Position numbers and translations under genes: made by a program. DNA of 64,000 nucleotides from Cupriavidus taiwanensis LMG 19424 (lineage in GTDB: Bacteria > Pseudomonadota > Gammaproteobacteria > Burkholderiales > Burkholderiaceae), in NCBI RefSeq assembly GCF_000069785.1, contig NC_010530.1:1110001-1174000 (forward strand). The letters run 5' to 3'. This document shows, piece by piece, positions 1-5,653 of this stretch. The stretch's first letter is position 1; every line of letters starts with the position of its first letter. The notes below the pieces were generated by a model, which was given only the letters and a program-made list of their open reading frames with translations, had not been told where the DNA came from and did not search any database.

Positions 1-163
1 GGATCAGGCCAGCGCCTGCCGGCTTGACACGGACAGCCATTTGCTCGACGCGCTTCTGGGCCTGTGTTTCGGCGTGGTCGTTCAGGATCAGGCACAGCAG
101 CGTCAGCAAGGCTGCGGCGATCATGCTCAGCGCAATCCAGGCCAGGCAGTGCTTGCGTTCCAT
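1..163 (-). CDS. N-terminal fragment of a small membrane-anchored protein (cut by window start)
   Basis: The reading frame starts at the ATG complementary to 161-163 and runs off the left edge after 54 residues. It begins MERKHCLAWIALSMIAAALL, which is a short positive N-terminus followed by one hydrophobic segment (about residues 7-27), then a polar stretch with NDHAETQAQKRVEQM. This looks like an inner-membrane anchor or uncleaved signal followed by a periplasmic region. I do not recognise the family, and no strong ribosome binding site precedes the ATG. The gene is real only if the frame stays open to the left of the window. Confidence 0.45.
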   Translation of the reverse strand, partial: MERKHCLAWIALSMIAAALLTLLCLILNDHAETQAQKRVEQMAVRVKPAGAGLI

Positions 164-270
164 GGTACGGACGGGGCGTTATCAGTGCGCGAAGTTTAAG
201 CGCGCGTGCGCCGGGCGATTGTCAACCTTTGCAAACGCAGCCGCCTTGCAGCGTTCCGCGGCGGTCGCCG

Positions 271-639
271 TTATTCCGTGACGCCGTGCTCGTGCAGCAG
301 CCGCTCGCATTCCTCGAGCATGTCGTAGGCGAAGGCCGACTGGTAATTGGGATCGAGGGCTTCCATCATCTCGTGCGCGGCGTACAGGCCGGCTTCGCGC
401 GACAGGGTCTCGGCAAGCTGGCGCGCAAACTGGTCGCTCAGCTCGGACAGCAGGCGCCGCTCGGACAGCGGCAACTGCAGTTTCGAGCGCGACAGCCATT
501 CGCCGGCCAGCGTGGCGCCCTGGGCATCGGTCATCCACTTGCGATGCTCGTAGTAGGCCGACAGGCGTTCGGCGGCCAGTGCGAACAGCAGCGCCTTGCG
601 GGTATTGAAATCGATCCGGCGGGTTGGGGCGAGGGTCAT
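271..639 (-). CDS. hypothetical protein, 122 aa, helical and soluble
   Basis: I do not recognise this protein. The ATG at 639 gives a 122-residue product starting MTLAPTRRIDFNTRKALLFA. A longer frame upstream is Arg/Pro-rich and looks like non-coding read-through, so it was not used. The sequence is rich in Ala, Leu, Glu and Arg, predicts as mostly alpha-helical, and has no signal peptide or membrane segment. It lies 58 bases downstream of the carboxylesterase gene on the same strand and may be transcribed with it. No function can be assigned. Confidence 0.6.
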   Translation of the reverse strand: MTLAPTRRIDFNTRKALLFALAAERLSAYYEHRKWMTDAQGATLAGEWLSRSKLQLPLSERRLLSELSDQFARQLAETLSREAGLYAAHEMMEALDPNYQSAFAYDMLEECERLLHEHGVTE

Positions 640-697
640 GCTTGCAGCTTGATGCGGACCGGCGCTGTGGGCCGGCCCTCGTCTTGTCGAAGGGGAA

Positions 698-1390
698 TCA
701 GGCGGGTGCCGGGCCGGCCTGCGCAAAGCGCGCCGCCAGCCAGGCGCCGATATCGGCAATCTCTTCCAGGCAGACCGCATGGCCCATCGGATAGGTGTGC
801 CACGTCACCGGATTCGCCCGCGCCTGCACGAAATCGCGCGCGGCCACGCCAAGGGCGAGCGGCACCACGTCGTCCTGGGTGCCGTGCGCCGCGAACACCG
901 GCGTGGCGGCGTTGGCCGGGCTGGCTTGCGCCGCCAGCGTCGACGGTGCGGGCATGTACGTGGACAGTGCGACGATGCCGGCCAGCGGCTCAGCGTGGGT
1001 CAGACCGGCGGTGTACGCGATCGCGCCGCCTTGCGAGAAACCCGCCAGCACGATGCGTGCGGTGGGAATGCCGCGCGCATTCTCCCGTGCGATCAGGGCA
1101 CGAATGGCGTCGCAGGAAGCGCGGATGCCGGCCTCGTCGGCGCGGCGGCCCGCCTGGTCGAGGGAAACGATGTCATACCAGGCCGGCATGACATAGCCGC
1201 CATTGCAGGTCACCGGTATTGCTGGCGCATGCGGGAAGATAAAACGCACGCCTGGCGCGGCCGGCAGCCGCAACTCGGGCACGACCGGAGCGAAGTCGCT
1301 GCCATCGGCGCCCAGGCCGTGCATCCAGATGACGGCGCAGCCGGGATTGGGCGCGGTTTCAATTTCGATCGCGGGCAGCAGTTCGCTCAT
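698..1390 (-). CDS. carboxylesterase/phospholipase family alpha/beta hydrolase
   Basis: This 230-residue protein belongs to the small cytoplasmic carboxylesterase/acyl-protein thioesterase family, which hydrolyses carboxylic esters of varied acyl chains. The oxyanion-hole region reads WMHGLGADGSDF (residues 22-33). The nucleophile elbow is GFSQGG with Ser119. The acidic residue lies in HGTQDDVVP (Asp173/Asp174) and the catalytic His is His204 in PMGH. Length matches the family (about 220-230). The ATG at 1390 was preferred over an in-frame ATG ten codons upstream because homologues begin just before the first beta strand. The physiological substrate cannot be read from the sequence. Confidence 0.9.
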   Translation of the reverse strand: MSELLPAIEIETAPNPGCAVIWMHGLGADGSDFAPVVPELRLPAAPGVRFIFPHAPAIPVTCNGGYVMPAWYDIVSLDQAGRRADEAGIRASCDAIRALIARENARGIPTARIVLAGFSQGGAIAYTAGLTHAEPLAGIVALSTYMPAPSTLAAQASPANAATPVFAAHGTQDDVVPLALGVAARDFVQARANPVTWHTYPMGHAVCLEEIADIGAWLAARFAQAGPAPA

Positions 1391-1510
1391 GGGGCCGGTT
1401 CCTGTGTAGGGTCTGCCCACGCCACGCGGACGTCAGGCAGCGCGAGTATCGCACAGGTCCAGACCTGCATTGGCGCGTGCCGGGGCACGGGCCAATGCAT
1501 GGCGATGGCT

Positions 1511-1795
1511 TCAGGCCGCGGACGGAACGATCGGCACCGTGGTCAGGCCCGGCGTGCGCGCCGGCAGTTCGGGCATGGCCGGCGGCGTGGCGCGGCGCTT
1601 GTCGACGACGTCTTCGACGCCCTTGGCAGCGACATCTTCGAGGAAGGCCACCATGTCGCGGTAGTAAGCCACCTGCATCTGTGCCTCCAGCAAGCGCCGT
1701 TCGGCCTGGAATAGCGTCAGCCTCATGTCTTGCAGTTCCCTTTCGGCAATTTTTTCCGGGGTCGGCGGACTGAACAAGTTTGCAAGCCAACGCAT
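1511..1795 (-). CDS. hypothetical protein, 94 aa, with coiled-coil segment
   Basis: The product begins MRWLANLFSPPTPEKIAERE. Residues about 13-55 form an amphipathic, Glu/Arg/Gln-rich stretch that should make a coiled coil. The C-terminus is a Pro/Ala-rich tail (PAMPELPARTPGL). The start at 1795 is supported by a good ribosome binding site (GGAGG, about 6 bases upstream); the longer upstream frame lacks one. I do not recognise the family. It is monocistronic as far as can be seen, lying 120 bases upstream of the carboxylesterase. Confidence 0.6.
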   Translation of the reverse strand: MRWLANLFSPPTPEKIAERELQDMRLTLFQAERRLLEAQMQVAYYRDMVAFLEDVAAKGVEDVVDKRRATPPAMPELPARTPGLTTVPIVPSAA

Positions 1796-1945
1796 GGCAG
1801 TACCTCCAGTGCTGTCAACAGCGAGTTTGCGGGCTTTCGCCATGAGGACAAATATAGACAAGAAATCGTGAAAGCGTCCCTCGGACACTTGGCCGTGGCG
1901 CCTCGCCCACAAGGATGATTGCCGCTTGCGGGACTCTACGTTAGA

Positions 1946-2872
1946 TTAATCGGCCATGATGTGCCCGGCATCACGCGCTTGCCGCGATGGCGCTTCGGGG
2001 CCGGTTGCCTGTGCGTGCATGAAGCGCAGGATCGGCGGCCAGAAGGTGTCGATATGCTCTGGCAGCAGGGCCGCATCGTGCGGCATGGCATCGTGCATGA
2101 CCAGCGCATGCAGATGCCTGGCTGCGCTGGCCACGCGCTCCGCGTGGGGCGGCACGATGACCACGTCGTCACGGCTGTGCACCACCAGCAGCGGCCGATC
2201 CAGCTTGCTCGCACGCGCCGCGTTGTTCCACGGATCCGGCAGCAGCCACGCGGCCCATGCGGGAATGCGCCCGGTCTGCACCGCGGCCAGTCGCGCCGAG
2301 CTGAATCCCGCGGCTATCACATAGCCGTCCGGCTGCGGCTCGAAACGCCGCGCCACGTCGAGCAGGATGCCCGAGCCCAGCGAATGTCCCAGCACCACGC
2401 GCCGCTTCGATTGCGGCGCGGCGGCGATGAACTGTCCATAGGCAACCAGTGCATCCTGCCGCAGCCGGCGCACGCTTGGCCGCCCGGTGCTGCGCCCGTA
2501 GCCGCTGTAGTCGAACACATAGGAAGCGATGCACGCATCGGCCAGCATGGCCTGCACCGGTGCCCAGTCTGGCAGGCATTCGTTGTCGCCATGGCACACC
2601 ATCAGGGCTGGCGCCTCGGGGTCTGCCACCGGCATGAAGGCCGCGTGGAGGATGCGGTCGCCGCTGGCGAAGGTGGCGTGCCGCACCATAGGGGCTGAAT
2701 TGTCGGGTGGTTCTGCGAGGCTTGTCTCATCCGTTGGCGTGACAAAGGCTTTGCGCTCCAGCGCACGAAACAGCAGATGCCGCGCGACCCCGGCCGCCAG
2801 GGCCATGCCTGCTGCCGCGGCCAGCCAGCGGTGCCGCGCGGTTTGAGAAGGGGTTCGGGGGTCAGGATTCAT
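1946..2872 (-). CDS. membrane-anchored alpha/beta hydrolase
   Basis: A 308-residue serine hydrolase-fold protein. Residues about 16-35 are hydrophobic and probably act as a signal anchor. The core contains VCHGDNE near the oxyanion site, the loop DYSGYGRSTGRPS typical of the BEM46/lysophospholipase-like group, and the nucleophile elbow GHSLGSG. The charge-relay Asp is likely in VVHSRDDVVIVP, and the His in the C-terminal AMPHDAALLPEH region. The family covers esterases and thioesterases of the envelope; the substrate is unknown. It is transcribed away from the duplicated module that starts at 2951. Confidence 0.82.
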   Translation of the reverse strand: MNPDPRTPSQTARHRWLAAAAGMALAAGVARHLLFRALERKAFVTPTDETSLAEPPDNSAPMVRHATFASGDRILHAAFMPVADPEAPALMVCHGDNECLPDWAPVQAMLADACIASYVFDYSGYGRSTGRPSVRRLRQDALVAYGQFIAAAPQSKRRVVLGHSLGSGILLDVARRFEPQPDGYVIAAGFSSARLAAVQTGRIPAWAAWLLPDPWNNAARASKLDRPLLVVHSRDDVVIVPPHAERVASAARHLHALVMHDAMPHDAALLPEHIDTFWPPILRFMHAQATGPEAPSRQARDAGHIMAD

Positions 2873-2950
2873 TGTCTTCAGGCTAGCAGGCCGGACTCTG
2901 CAAGTGAATTGTTCATTCAGAAGCGCTTTTCCCTGGCGAGCTGCTGGACG

Positions 2951-2965
2951 CTATCCCTTCGATAG
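2951..2965. promoter_or_regulatory. operator-like inverted repeat O0, module copy 1
   Basis: CTATC-CCTTC-GATAG, a perfect 5-bp inverted repeat whose arms match the other operators of the module. The second module copy has a matching site at 4571-4585, in exactly the same position relative to the -35 box (13 bases upstream). Conserved position in an otherwise changed sequence suggests a regulator site. Assignment to the module's TetR proteins is inference. Confidence 0.5.
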
Positions 2966-2977
2966 AAATCTTTTTCC

Positions 2978-3006
2978 TTGACTATCTACCTATCAGTAGA
3001 TAGCAT
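2978..3006 (+). promoter_or_regulatory. sigma70-type promoter with embedded operator O1, module copy 1
   Basis: TTGACT at 2978-2983 and TAGCAT at 3001-3006 are separated by 17 bases. Embedded between and overlapping them is an inverted repeat at 2982-3003 with perfect 8-bp arms CTATCTAC and GTAGATAG around a 6-base spacer. A repressor bound here would block polymerase directly. Copy 2 has the same arrangement at 4598-4626 with the same arms and a different spacer. Expected transcription start is near 3013. Confidence 0.72.
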
Positions 3007-3012
3007 TCAGTC

Positions 3013-3093
3013 CATGGCACCGCTGCACCACCCAACGTAAGAGGTAGCACGAAATGTGGCGATTCCATTACATGACCCAAGCGGTCATTTTTT
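3013..3093 (+). ncRNA. putative short leader/small RNA ending in an intrinsic terminator, copy 1
   Basis: From the predicted start near 3013, transcription would meet a hairpin ATGACC-loop-GGTCAT (3072-3088) followed by six T (3088-3093). That predicts an RNA of about 80 nt ending over 110 bases before the repeat-protein start codon. Copy 2 keeps the hairpin and T-run at the same place although the sequence between has diverged. It could be an attenuator in the mRNA leader or a free small RNA. A 16-codon frame at 3054-3104 with a plausible ribosome binding site is not conserved in copy 2. Confidence 0.4.
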
Positions 3094-3108
3094 CAGGCCC
3101 ATGAATCT

Positions 3109-3122
3109 ATCTACTAGTAGAT
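3109..3122. promoter_or_regulatory. operator-like palindrome O2, module copy 1
   Basis: ATCTACTAGTAGAT is a perfect 14-bp palindrome carrying the same CTAC/GTAG core as O1. It lies just after the terminator-like hairpin and 82 bases before the repeat-protein ATG. A weak second promoter (TTCAGG, 17 bases, TAGTAG at 3115-3120) would overlap it; copy 2 has a corresponding element. The site is clear, the second promoter is uncertain. Confidence 0.55.
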
Positions 3123-3204
3123 GCGAGCTTGGAAAGCGACCCCCGGAATAGCCACCGATACCGAATTTGAAGCGATCTGAACCATCGCACCCCAGGAGCC
3201 CATC

Positions 3205-3591
3205 ATGACCAAGACCGCCAAGACCCTGATCACCGCCGCCACCCTTGCCGCCGCGTTCGCGGGCGGTCTGGCGCAGGCCGCCAGCGTGCAGGACCACGCC
3301 GGCGACAAGTACGGCTACAGCTATCGCGTCGGCAAGGCCGATGCCTTTACCGACGGTGCCCGCACTGGCAAGTTCGACCCGTTCACCGAAGGGGCGCGCA
3401 GCGGCCAGTTCGACCCGTTCACCGAAGGCGCACGCGTGGGCAAGACGGATCCGTTCACGGATGGCTTCCGCACCGTCGCGGGCCTGGACCGCAACGGCGT
3501 GTCCGCCGAGCCGGCCCGCAGCTTCGACCCGTACACCGACGGTGCGCGCGTCGGCAAGGCTGATCCCTATACCGACGGCGCGCTGGCCTGA
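3205..3591 (+). CDS. secreted DPF/YT-D/E-GAR repeat protein, module copy 1
   Basis: A 128-residue exported protein. Residues 1-25 are a typical Sec signal peptide with predicted cleavage after AQA. The mature part is built from about six copies of an 11-12 residue motif, consensus (F/A)DP(F/Y)T(D/E)GAR followed by a small residue and GK or GQ. Between them sits a short unrelated linker (AGLDRNGVSAEPARS). Each repeat pairs acidic and aromatic residues with Gly, so ion or surface binding is conceivable, but no family or function is recognised. The ribosome binding site AGGAG is 7 bases before the ATG. The first 80 codons are almost identical in DNA to copy 2 at 4825, indicating recent duplication or gene conversion. 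Probably cotranscribed with the 33-residue peptide downstream. Confidence 0.8.
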   Translation: MTKTAKTLITAATLAAAFAGGLAQAASVQDHAGDKYGYSYRVGKADAFTDGARTGKFDPFTEGARSGQFDPFTEGARVGKTDPFTDGFRTVAGLDRNGVSAEPARSFDPYTDGARVGKADPYTDGALA

Positions 3592-3663
3592 TTGCTGCCG
3601 GCACTGGCCGGCGGCCCACAACTGACGATGGCGGCCAGTGGCCGCTGTCCAATGGAGTCCATC

Positions 3664-3765
3664 ATGAGTTTGCGTGACAGCATCCTGTTGCTTGGCGGAT
3701 GGCTGGTACTCTGCGTGACGAGTGGCTCGATGATCACCTTCGCCGCGCAGGTCCTGCCTGGCTAA
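3664..3765 (+). CDS. 33-aa single-pass membrane peptide, module copy 1
   Basis: A tiny frame starting MSLRDSILLLGGWLVLCVTS, with one hydrophobic span at about residues 6-29 and a charged Arg-Asp pair at the N-terminal edge. It is preceded by GGAG about 8 bases before the ATG. Copy 2 has a homologue of exactly the same length (5520-5621), with the pattern RD, LGGW, C, SGS, IT, AQ and LP conserved. Conserved length and position between copies argue that it is translated. Function unknown; a small membrane partner of the repeat protein is a guess. Confidence 0.65.
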   Translation: MSLRDSILLLGGWLVLCVTSGSMITFAAQVLPG

Positions 3766-3784
3766 CACCCGTGTAGTGCATGGT

Positions 3785-3819
3785 GCCCCGAGGCTAGGGA
3801 CTTACCCCAGCCCCGGGGC
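3785..3819 (+). terminator. terminator-like hairpin after the 33-aa gene
   Basis: A stem of about 15 pairs begins GCCCCGAGGCT and closes with CCCCGGGGC around a short ACTTA loop, followed by ATTTC. The stem is strong but the T-run is weak. It separates the repeat-protein operon from tetR copy 1; copy 2 lacks an equivalent, so its three genes look like one transcript. Confidence 0.5.
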
Positions 3820-3827
3820 ATTTCAAC

Positions 3828-3856
3828 TTGAGCGTCTATCTTCGCATAGATAAACT
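3828..3856 (+). promoter_or_regulatory. promoter and operator O3 for tetR copy 1, possibly leaderless
   Basis: TTGAGC (3828-3833), 17 bases, then TAAACT (3851-3856). Within it is TATCT-TCGCAT-AGATA (3837-3852), with the same arm core and 6-base spacer as O1. The predicted start falls on or next to the A of the ATG at 3863, and no ribosome binding site is visible, so the message may be leaderless. Autorepression by the encoded TetR is the natural reading, by inference. Confidence 0.5.
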
Positions 3857-3862
3857 GCTTGC

Positions 3863-4429
3863 ATGAAAACCCAATCCGTACGCGAGCAATTGCTCGAGCA
3901 CACCCTGATCCTGATCCGGCGGCGCGGCTTCAATGGCTTCAGCTACCGCGACCTGGCGGAGTTGGTGGGAGTAAAGACCTCCAGCATCCACTATTATTTT
4001 CCGACCAAGGAAGACCTGGTCCAGGAAGCGGTGAAGGAATACAGCGCGCGCCTGGCGGAGCGCATCAATGCCATCGATACGAGCCTGCCGGTCACCGAGC
4101 AGGCCGCCATCTACCTGGCGCCATTCCGCGCCAGCTGCGGCTCGGACCAGATCTGCCTGTGCGGCATGCTGTCGACCGAGACGCTGTGCCTGCCCGAATC
4201 CGTGCACAAGATGCTGCAAGGCTTTTTCCTGCTGAACGAGCAGTGGCTGGCCGGACTGCTGGAGCGCGCCCAGCCCCATCGCAGCACACCTTTCCCGGTG
4301 CCGCCGGCACGGCTGGCGCAGGTGGTATTTGGTTCGCTGCAGAGCGGGCTGATCGCGGCACGCCTGTTCGGCACGTCGGACCGCGTGGAAGCCGCCGCCG
4401 ACACCCTGATGGCGGCCGTATCGGGTTGA
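3863..4429 (+). CDS. TetR/AcrR-family transcriptional regulator, module copy 1
   Basis: A 188-residue one-component repressor. Residues about 5-50 form the N-terminal helix-turn-helix, including the block GFNGFSYRDLAELVG, and then SSIHYYFP of recognition helix and turn. The C-terminal two thirds bind ligand in this family. Here it contains an unusual cysteine group, SCGSDQICLCG with a further Cys in TLCLPE, which could act as a thiol or metal sensor; this is inference. The DNA-binding helix is identical in the copy 2 paralogue, so both proteins should read the same CTAC/GTAG operators. The operator immediately upstream of its ATG predicts autoregulation. Confidence 0.88.
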   Translation: MKTQSVREQLLEHTLILIRRRGFNGFSYRDLAELVGVKTSSIHYYFPTKEDLVQEAVKEYSARLAERINAIDTSLPVTEQAAIYLAPFRASCGSDQICLCGMLSTETLCLPESVHKMLQGFFLLNEQWLAGLLERAQPHRSTPFPVPPARLAQVVFGSLQSGLIAARLFGTSDRVEAAADTLMAAVSG

Positions 4430-4458
4430 TTTAGCGCGCGATATCAGTGGCGCGTCGG

Positions 4459-4497
4459 AAACCGTCATGTGGTGCAAGCCGCATGGCGGTTTTTTTA
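4459..4497 (+). terminator. intrinsic terminator after tetR copy 1
   Basis: A 13-pair stem (AACCGTCATGTGG against CCGCATGGCGGTT, two wobble pairs) with a TGCAAG loop runs straight into a run of seven T at 4490-4496. This is the clearest rho-independent terminator in the window and ends the copy 1 module. Confidence 0.85.
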
Positions 4498-4570
4498 TGA
4501 TCCCGCCTCATGGCCGTCCGTCTGAAGAAAATCGTTTTAAAAACAATGGAGTAATGCGTCAGGGAATTAC

Positions 4571-4585
4571 CTATCGCAGCGATAG
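4571..4585. promoter_or_regulatory. operator-like inverted repeat O0, module copy 2
   Basis: CTATCG-CAG-CGATAG, a perfect 6-bp inverted repeat that includes the CTATC/GATAG arms of its copy 1 counterpart at 2951-2965. Spacing to the -35 box is identical in both copies. Confidence 0.5.
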
Positions 4586-4597
4586 AAATGTTTTTCC

Positions 4598-4626
4598 TTG
4601 ACTATCTACCTAGTAGTAGATAGTAT
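4598..4626 (+). promoter_or_regulatory. sigma70-type promoter with embedded operator O1, module copy 2
   Basis: TTGACT (4598-4603), 17 bases, TAGTAT (4621-4626). The inverted repeat at 4602-4623 has the same perfect arms CTATCTAC/GTAGATAG as copy 1 around a different 6-base spacer (CTAGTA). Distance from -35 box to the repeat-protein ATG is 227 bases in both copies. Confidence 0.72.
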
Positions 4627-4632
4627 CAAGGC

Positions 4633-4717
4633 CATGGAAGCGCTGCACCGCCACCAACAAGCAAGACCGGGCGGTACGCGGTGGTCCCATTGCACGACCG
4701 GAAGCGGTCATTTTTTT
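4633..4717 (+). ncRNA. putative short leader/small RNA ending in an intrinsic terminator, copy 2
   Basis: A transcript from the O1 promoter would run about 85 nt to a hairpin GACCG-GAAG-CGGTC (4696-4709) followed by seven T (4711-4717). The hairpin, its loop AAG and the T-run correspond in position to copy 1 while much of the preceding sequence differs. A 76-codon frame reads through this region and both operators, but has no counterpart in copy 1 and is judged spurious. Attenuator or small RNA remain open. Confidence 0.4.
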
Positions 4718-4727
4718 GAGACCGGTT

Positions 4728-4745
4728 ATCTATCTACTGATAGAT
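4728..4745. promoter_or_regulatory. operator-like inverted repeat O2, module copy 2
   Basis: ATCTATC-TACT-GATAGAT, perfect 7-bp arms. A possible second promoter TTGAGA (4716-4721), 17 bases, GATAGA (4739-4744) overlaps it. It corresponds in position to 3109-3122 of copy 1. Confidence 0.55.
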
Positions 4746-4824
4746 GCGGAATCAGAAGAGAGATTGCTACAGCCACTGATACCGAATTGACGCGATCCCG
4801 AACCATCGCACCCAGGAGCCCATC

Positions 4825-5445
4825 ATGACCAAGACCGCCAAGACCCTGATCACCGCCGCCACCCTTGCCGCCGCGTTCGCGGGCGGTGTGGCGCAGGCCG
4901 CCAGCGTGCAGGACCACGCCGGCGACAAGTACGGCTACAGCTATCGCGTCGGCAAGGCCGATGCCTTTACCGATGGTGCCCGCACCGGCAAGTTCGACCC
5001 GTTCACGGAAGGGGCGCGCAGCGGCCAGTTCGACCCGTTCACCGAAGGCGCACGCGTGGGCAAGGCCGACCCGTACACCGACGGTGCCCGTACGGTCGCG
5101 GCCATCGTGCCGGCCGACGGCTATGGCTACAACTACCGCAGCGGCAACGCCGACCCGTTCACCGATGGCGCCCGCGTCGGCAAGCCCGACCCGTACACCG
5201 ACGGTGCCCGCACTGTCGCCGGCCTGGACCGCAGCGGCGTGTCGGCTGCGCCGGCCCGCAGCTTCGACCCGTACACCGAGGGTGCGCGCGTGGGCAAGGC
5301 TGACCCGTACACCGACGGCGCCCGCACGGTAGCCGGCCTGGACCGCAGCGGCGTGTCGGCTGCGCCGGCCCGAAGCTTCGATCCGTACACGGACGGTGCC
5401 CGCGTGGGCAAGGTTGACCCCTACACCGACGGCGCCGTCGCCTGA
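4825..5445 (+). CDS. secreted DPF/YT-D/E-GAR repeat protein, module copy 2 (expanded)
   Basis: The 206-residue paralogue of the protein at 3205. The signal peptide (residues 1-25) and first repeats match copy 1 almost base for base. The body is longer, with about ten DPF/YT-D/E-GAR motifs. An insert with GYGYNYRSGNAD partly repeats the GYSYRVGKAD of the N-terminus, and a 38-residue unit occurs twice in tandem (residues 128-165 and 166-203). No transmembrane segment follows the signal peptide, so the product is periplasmic, surface-associated or secreted. Function unknown. The ribosome binding site AGGAG is 7 bases from the ATG. Followed by the 33-residue peptide and tetR without a visible terminator. 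Confidence 0.82.
   Translation: MTKTAKTLITAATLAAAFAGGVAQAASVQDHAGDKYGYSYRVGKADAFTDGARTGKFDPFTEGARSGQFDPFTEGARVGKADPYTDGARTVAAIVPADGYGYNYRSGNADPFTDGARVGKPDPYTDGARTVAGLDRSGVSAAPARSFDPYTEGARVGKADPYTDGARTVAGLDRSGVSAAPARSFDPYTDGARVGKVDPYTDGAVA
5206..5433 (+). repeat. two tandem copies of a 114-bp coding repeat
   Basis: Units at 5206-5319 and 5320-5433 encode the same 38 residues with only a few silent or conservative differences. Copy 1 of the module has a single equivalent unit, so this repeat arose by slippage or unequal exchange within copy 2. Number of units may vary between strains. Confidence 0.85.
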
Positions 5446-5519
5446 GAGCCGGCCGGCCTGGTGCCGGCCATCGACCAACACCGGGCCGCCATGCTGCGGC
5501 CCCGCTTCAGGAGTTGATC

Positions 5520-5621
5520 ATGCGTTGGCGTGACACTGCGCTGATCCTGGGCGGATGGGTAGGGCTTTGCCTGGCAAGCGGGTCCCTCATCACGCTGATC
5601 GCACAAACGCTGCCGGCCTGA
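5520..5621 (+). CDS. 33-aa single-pass membrane peptide, module copy 2
   Basis: Starts MRWRDTALILGGWVGLCLAS and ends TLPA, the same length as the peptide at 3664 and similar along its whole length. One hydrophobic span covers about residues 6-28. AGGAG sits 6 bases before the ATG. It ends 32 bases before tetR copy 2, which suggests a three-gene operon with the repeat protein. Confidence 0.65.
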   Translation: MRWRDTALILGGWVGLCLASGSLITLIAQTLPA

Positions 5622-5653
5622 ATGGCTGGGCGGCAAGCCGAGGAGTGGATGCC

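Noticed and set aside
3054..3104. A 16-codon leader peptide in copy 1
   Set aside because: It has a plausible ribosome binding site but is not present in copy 2, whereas the hairpin it overlaps is conserved.
3340..3590. Short direct repeats suggestive of a CRISPR array
   Set aside because: The repeats are in frame, encode the DPF/YT-D/E-GAR motif and have no unique spacers of constant length.
3085..3768. A 227-codon minus-strand frame with regular Gly/Ala/Val repeats opposite the repeat protein
   Set aside because: Its periodicity is only the antisense of the real tandem motif; no signal peptide or start site. The similar frame opposite copy 2 was dropped for the same reason.
4598..4828. 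A 76-codon frame running through the copy 2 promoter, operators and leader
   Set aside because: It begins inside the -35 box, has no counterpart in copy 1, and its sequence is explained by the regulatory elements.
5446..5519. Possible operator upstream of the second 33-aa gene or tetR copy 2
   Set aside because: No CTATC/GATAG arms were found there; the three genes look like one transcript.
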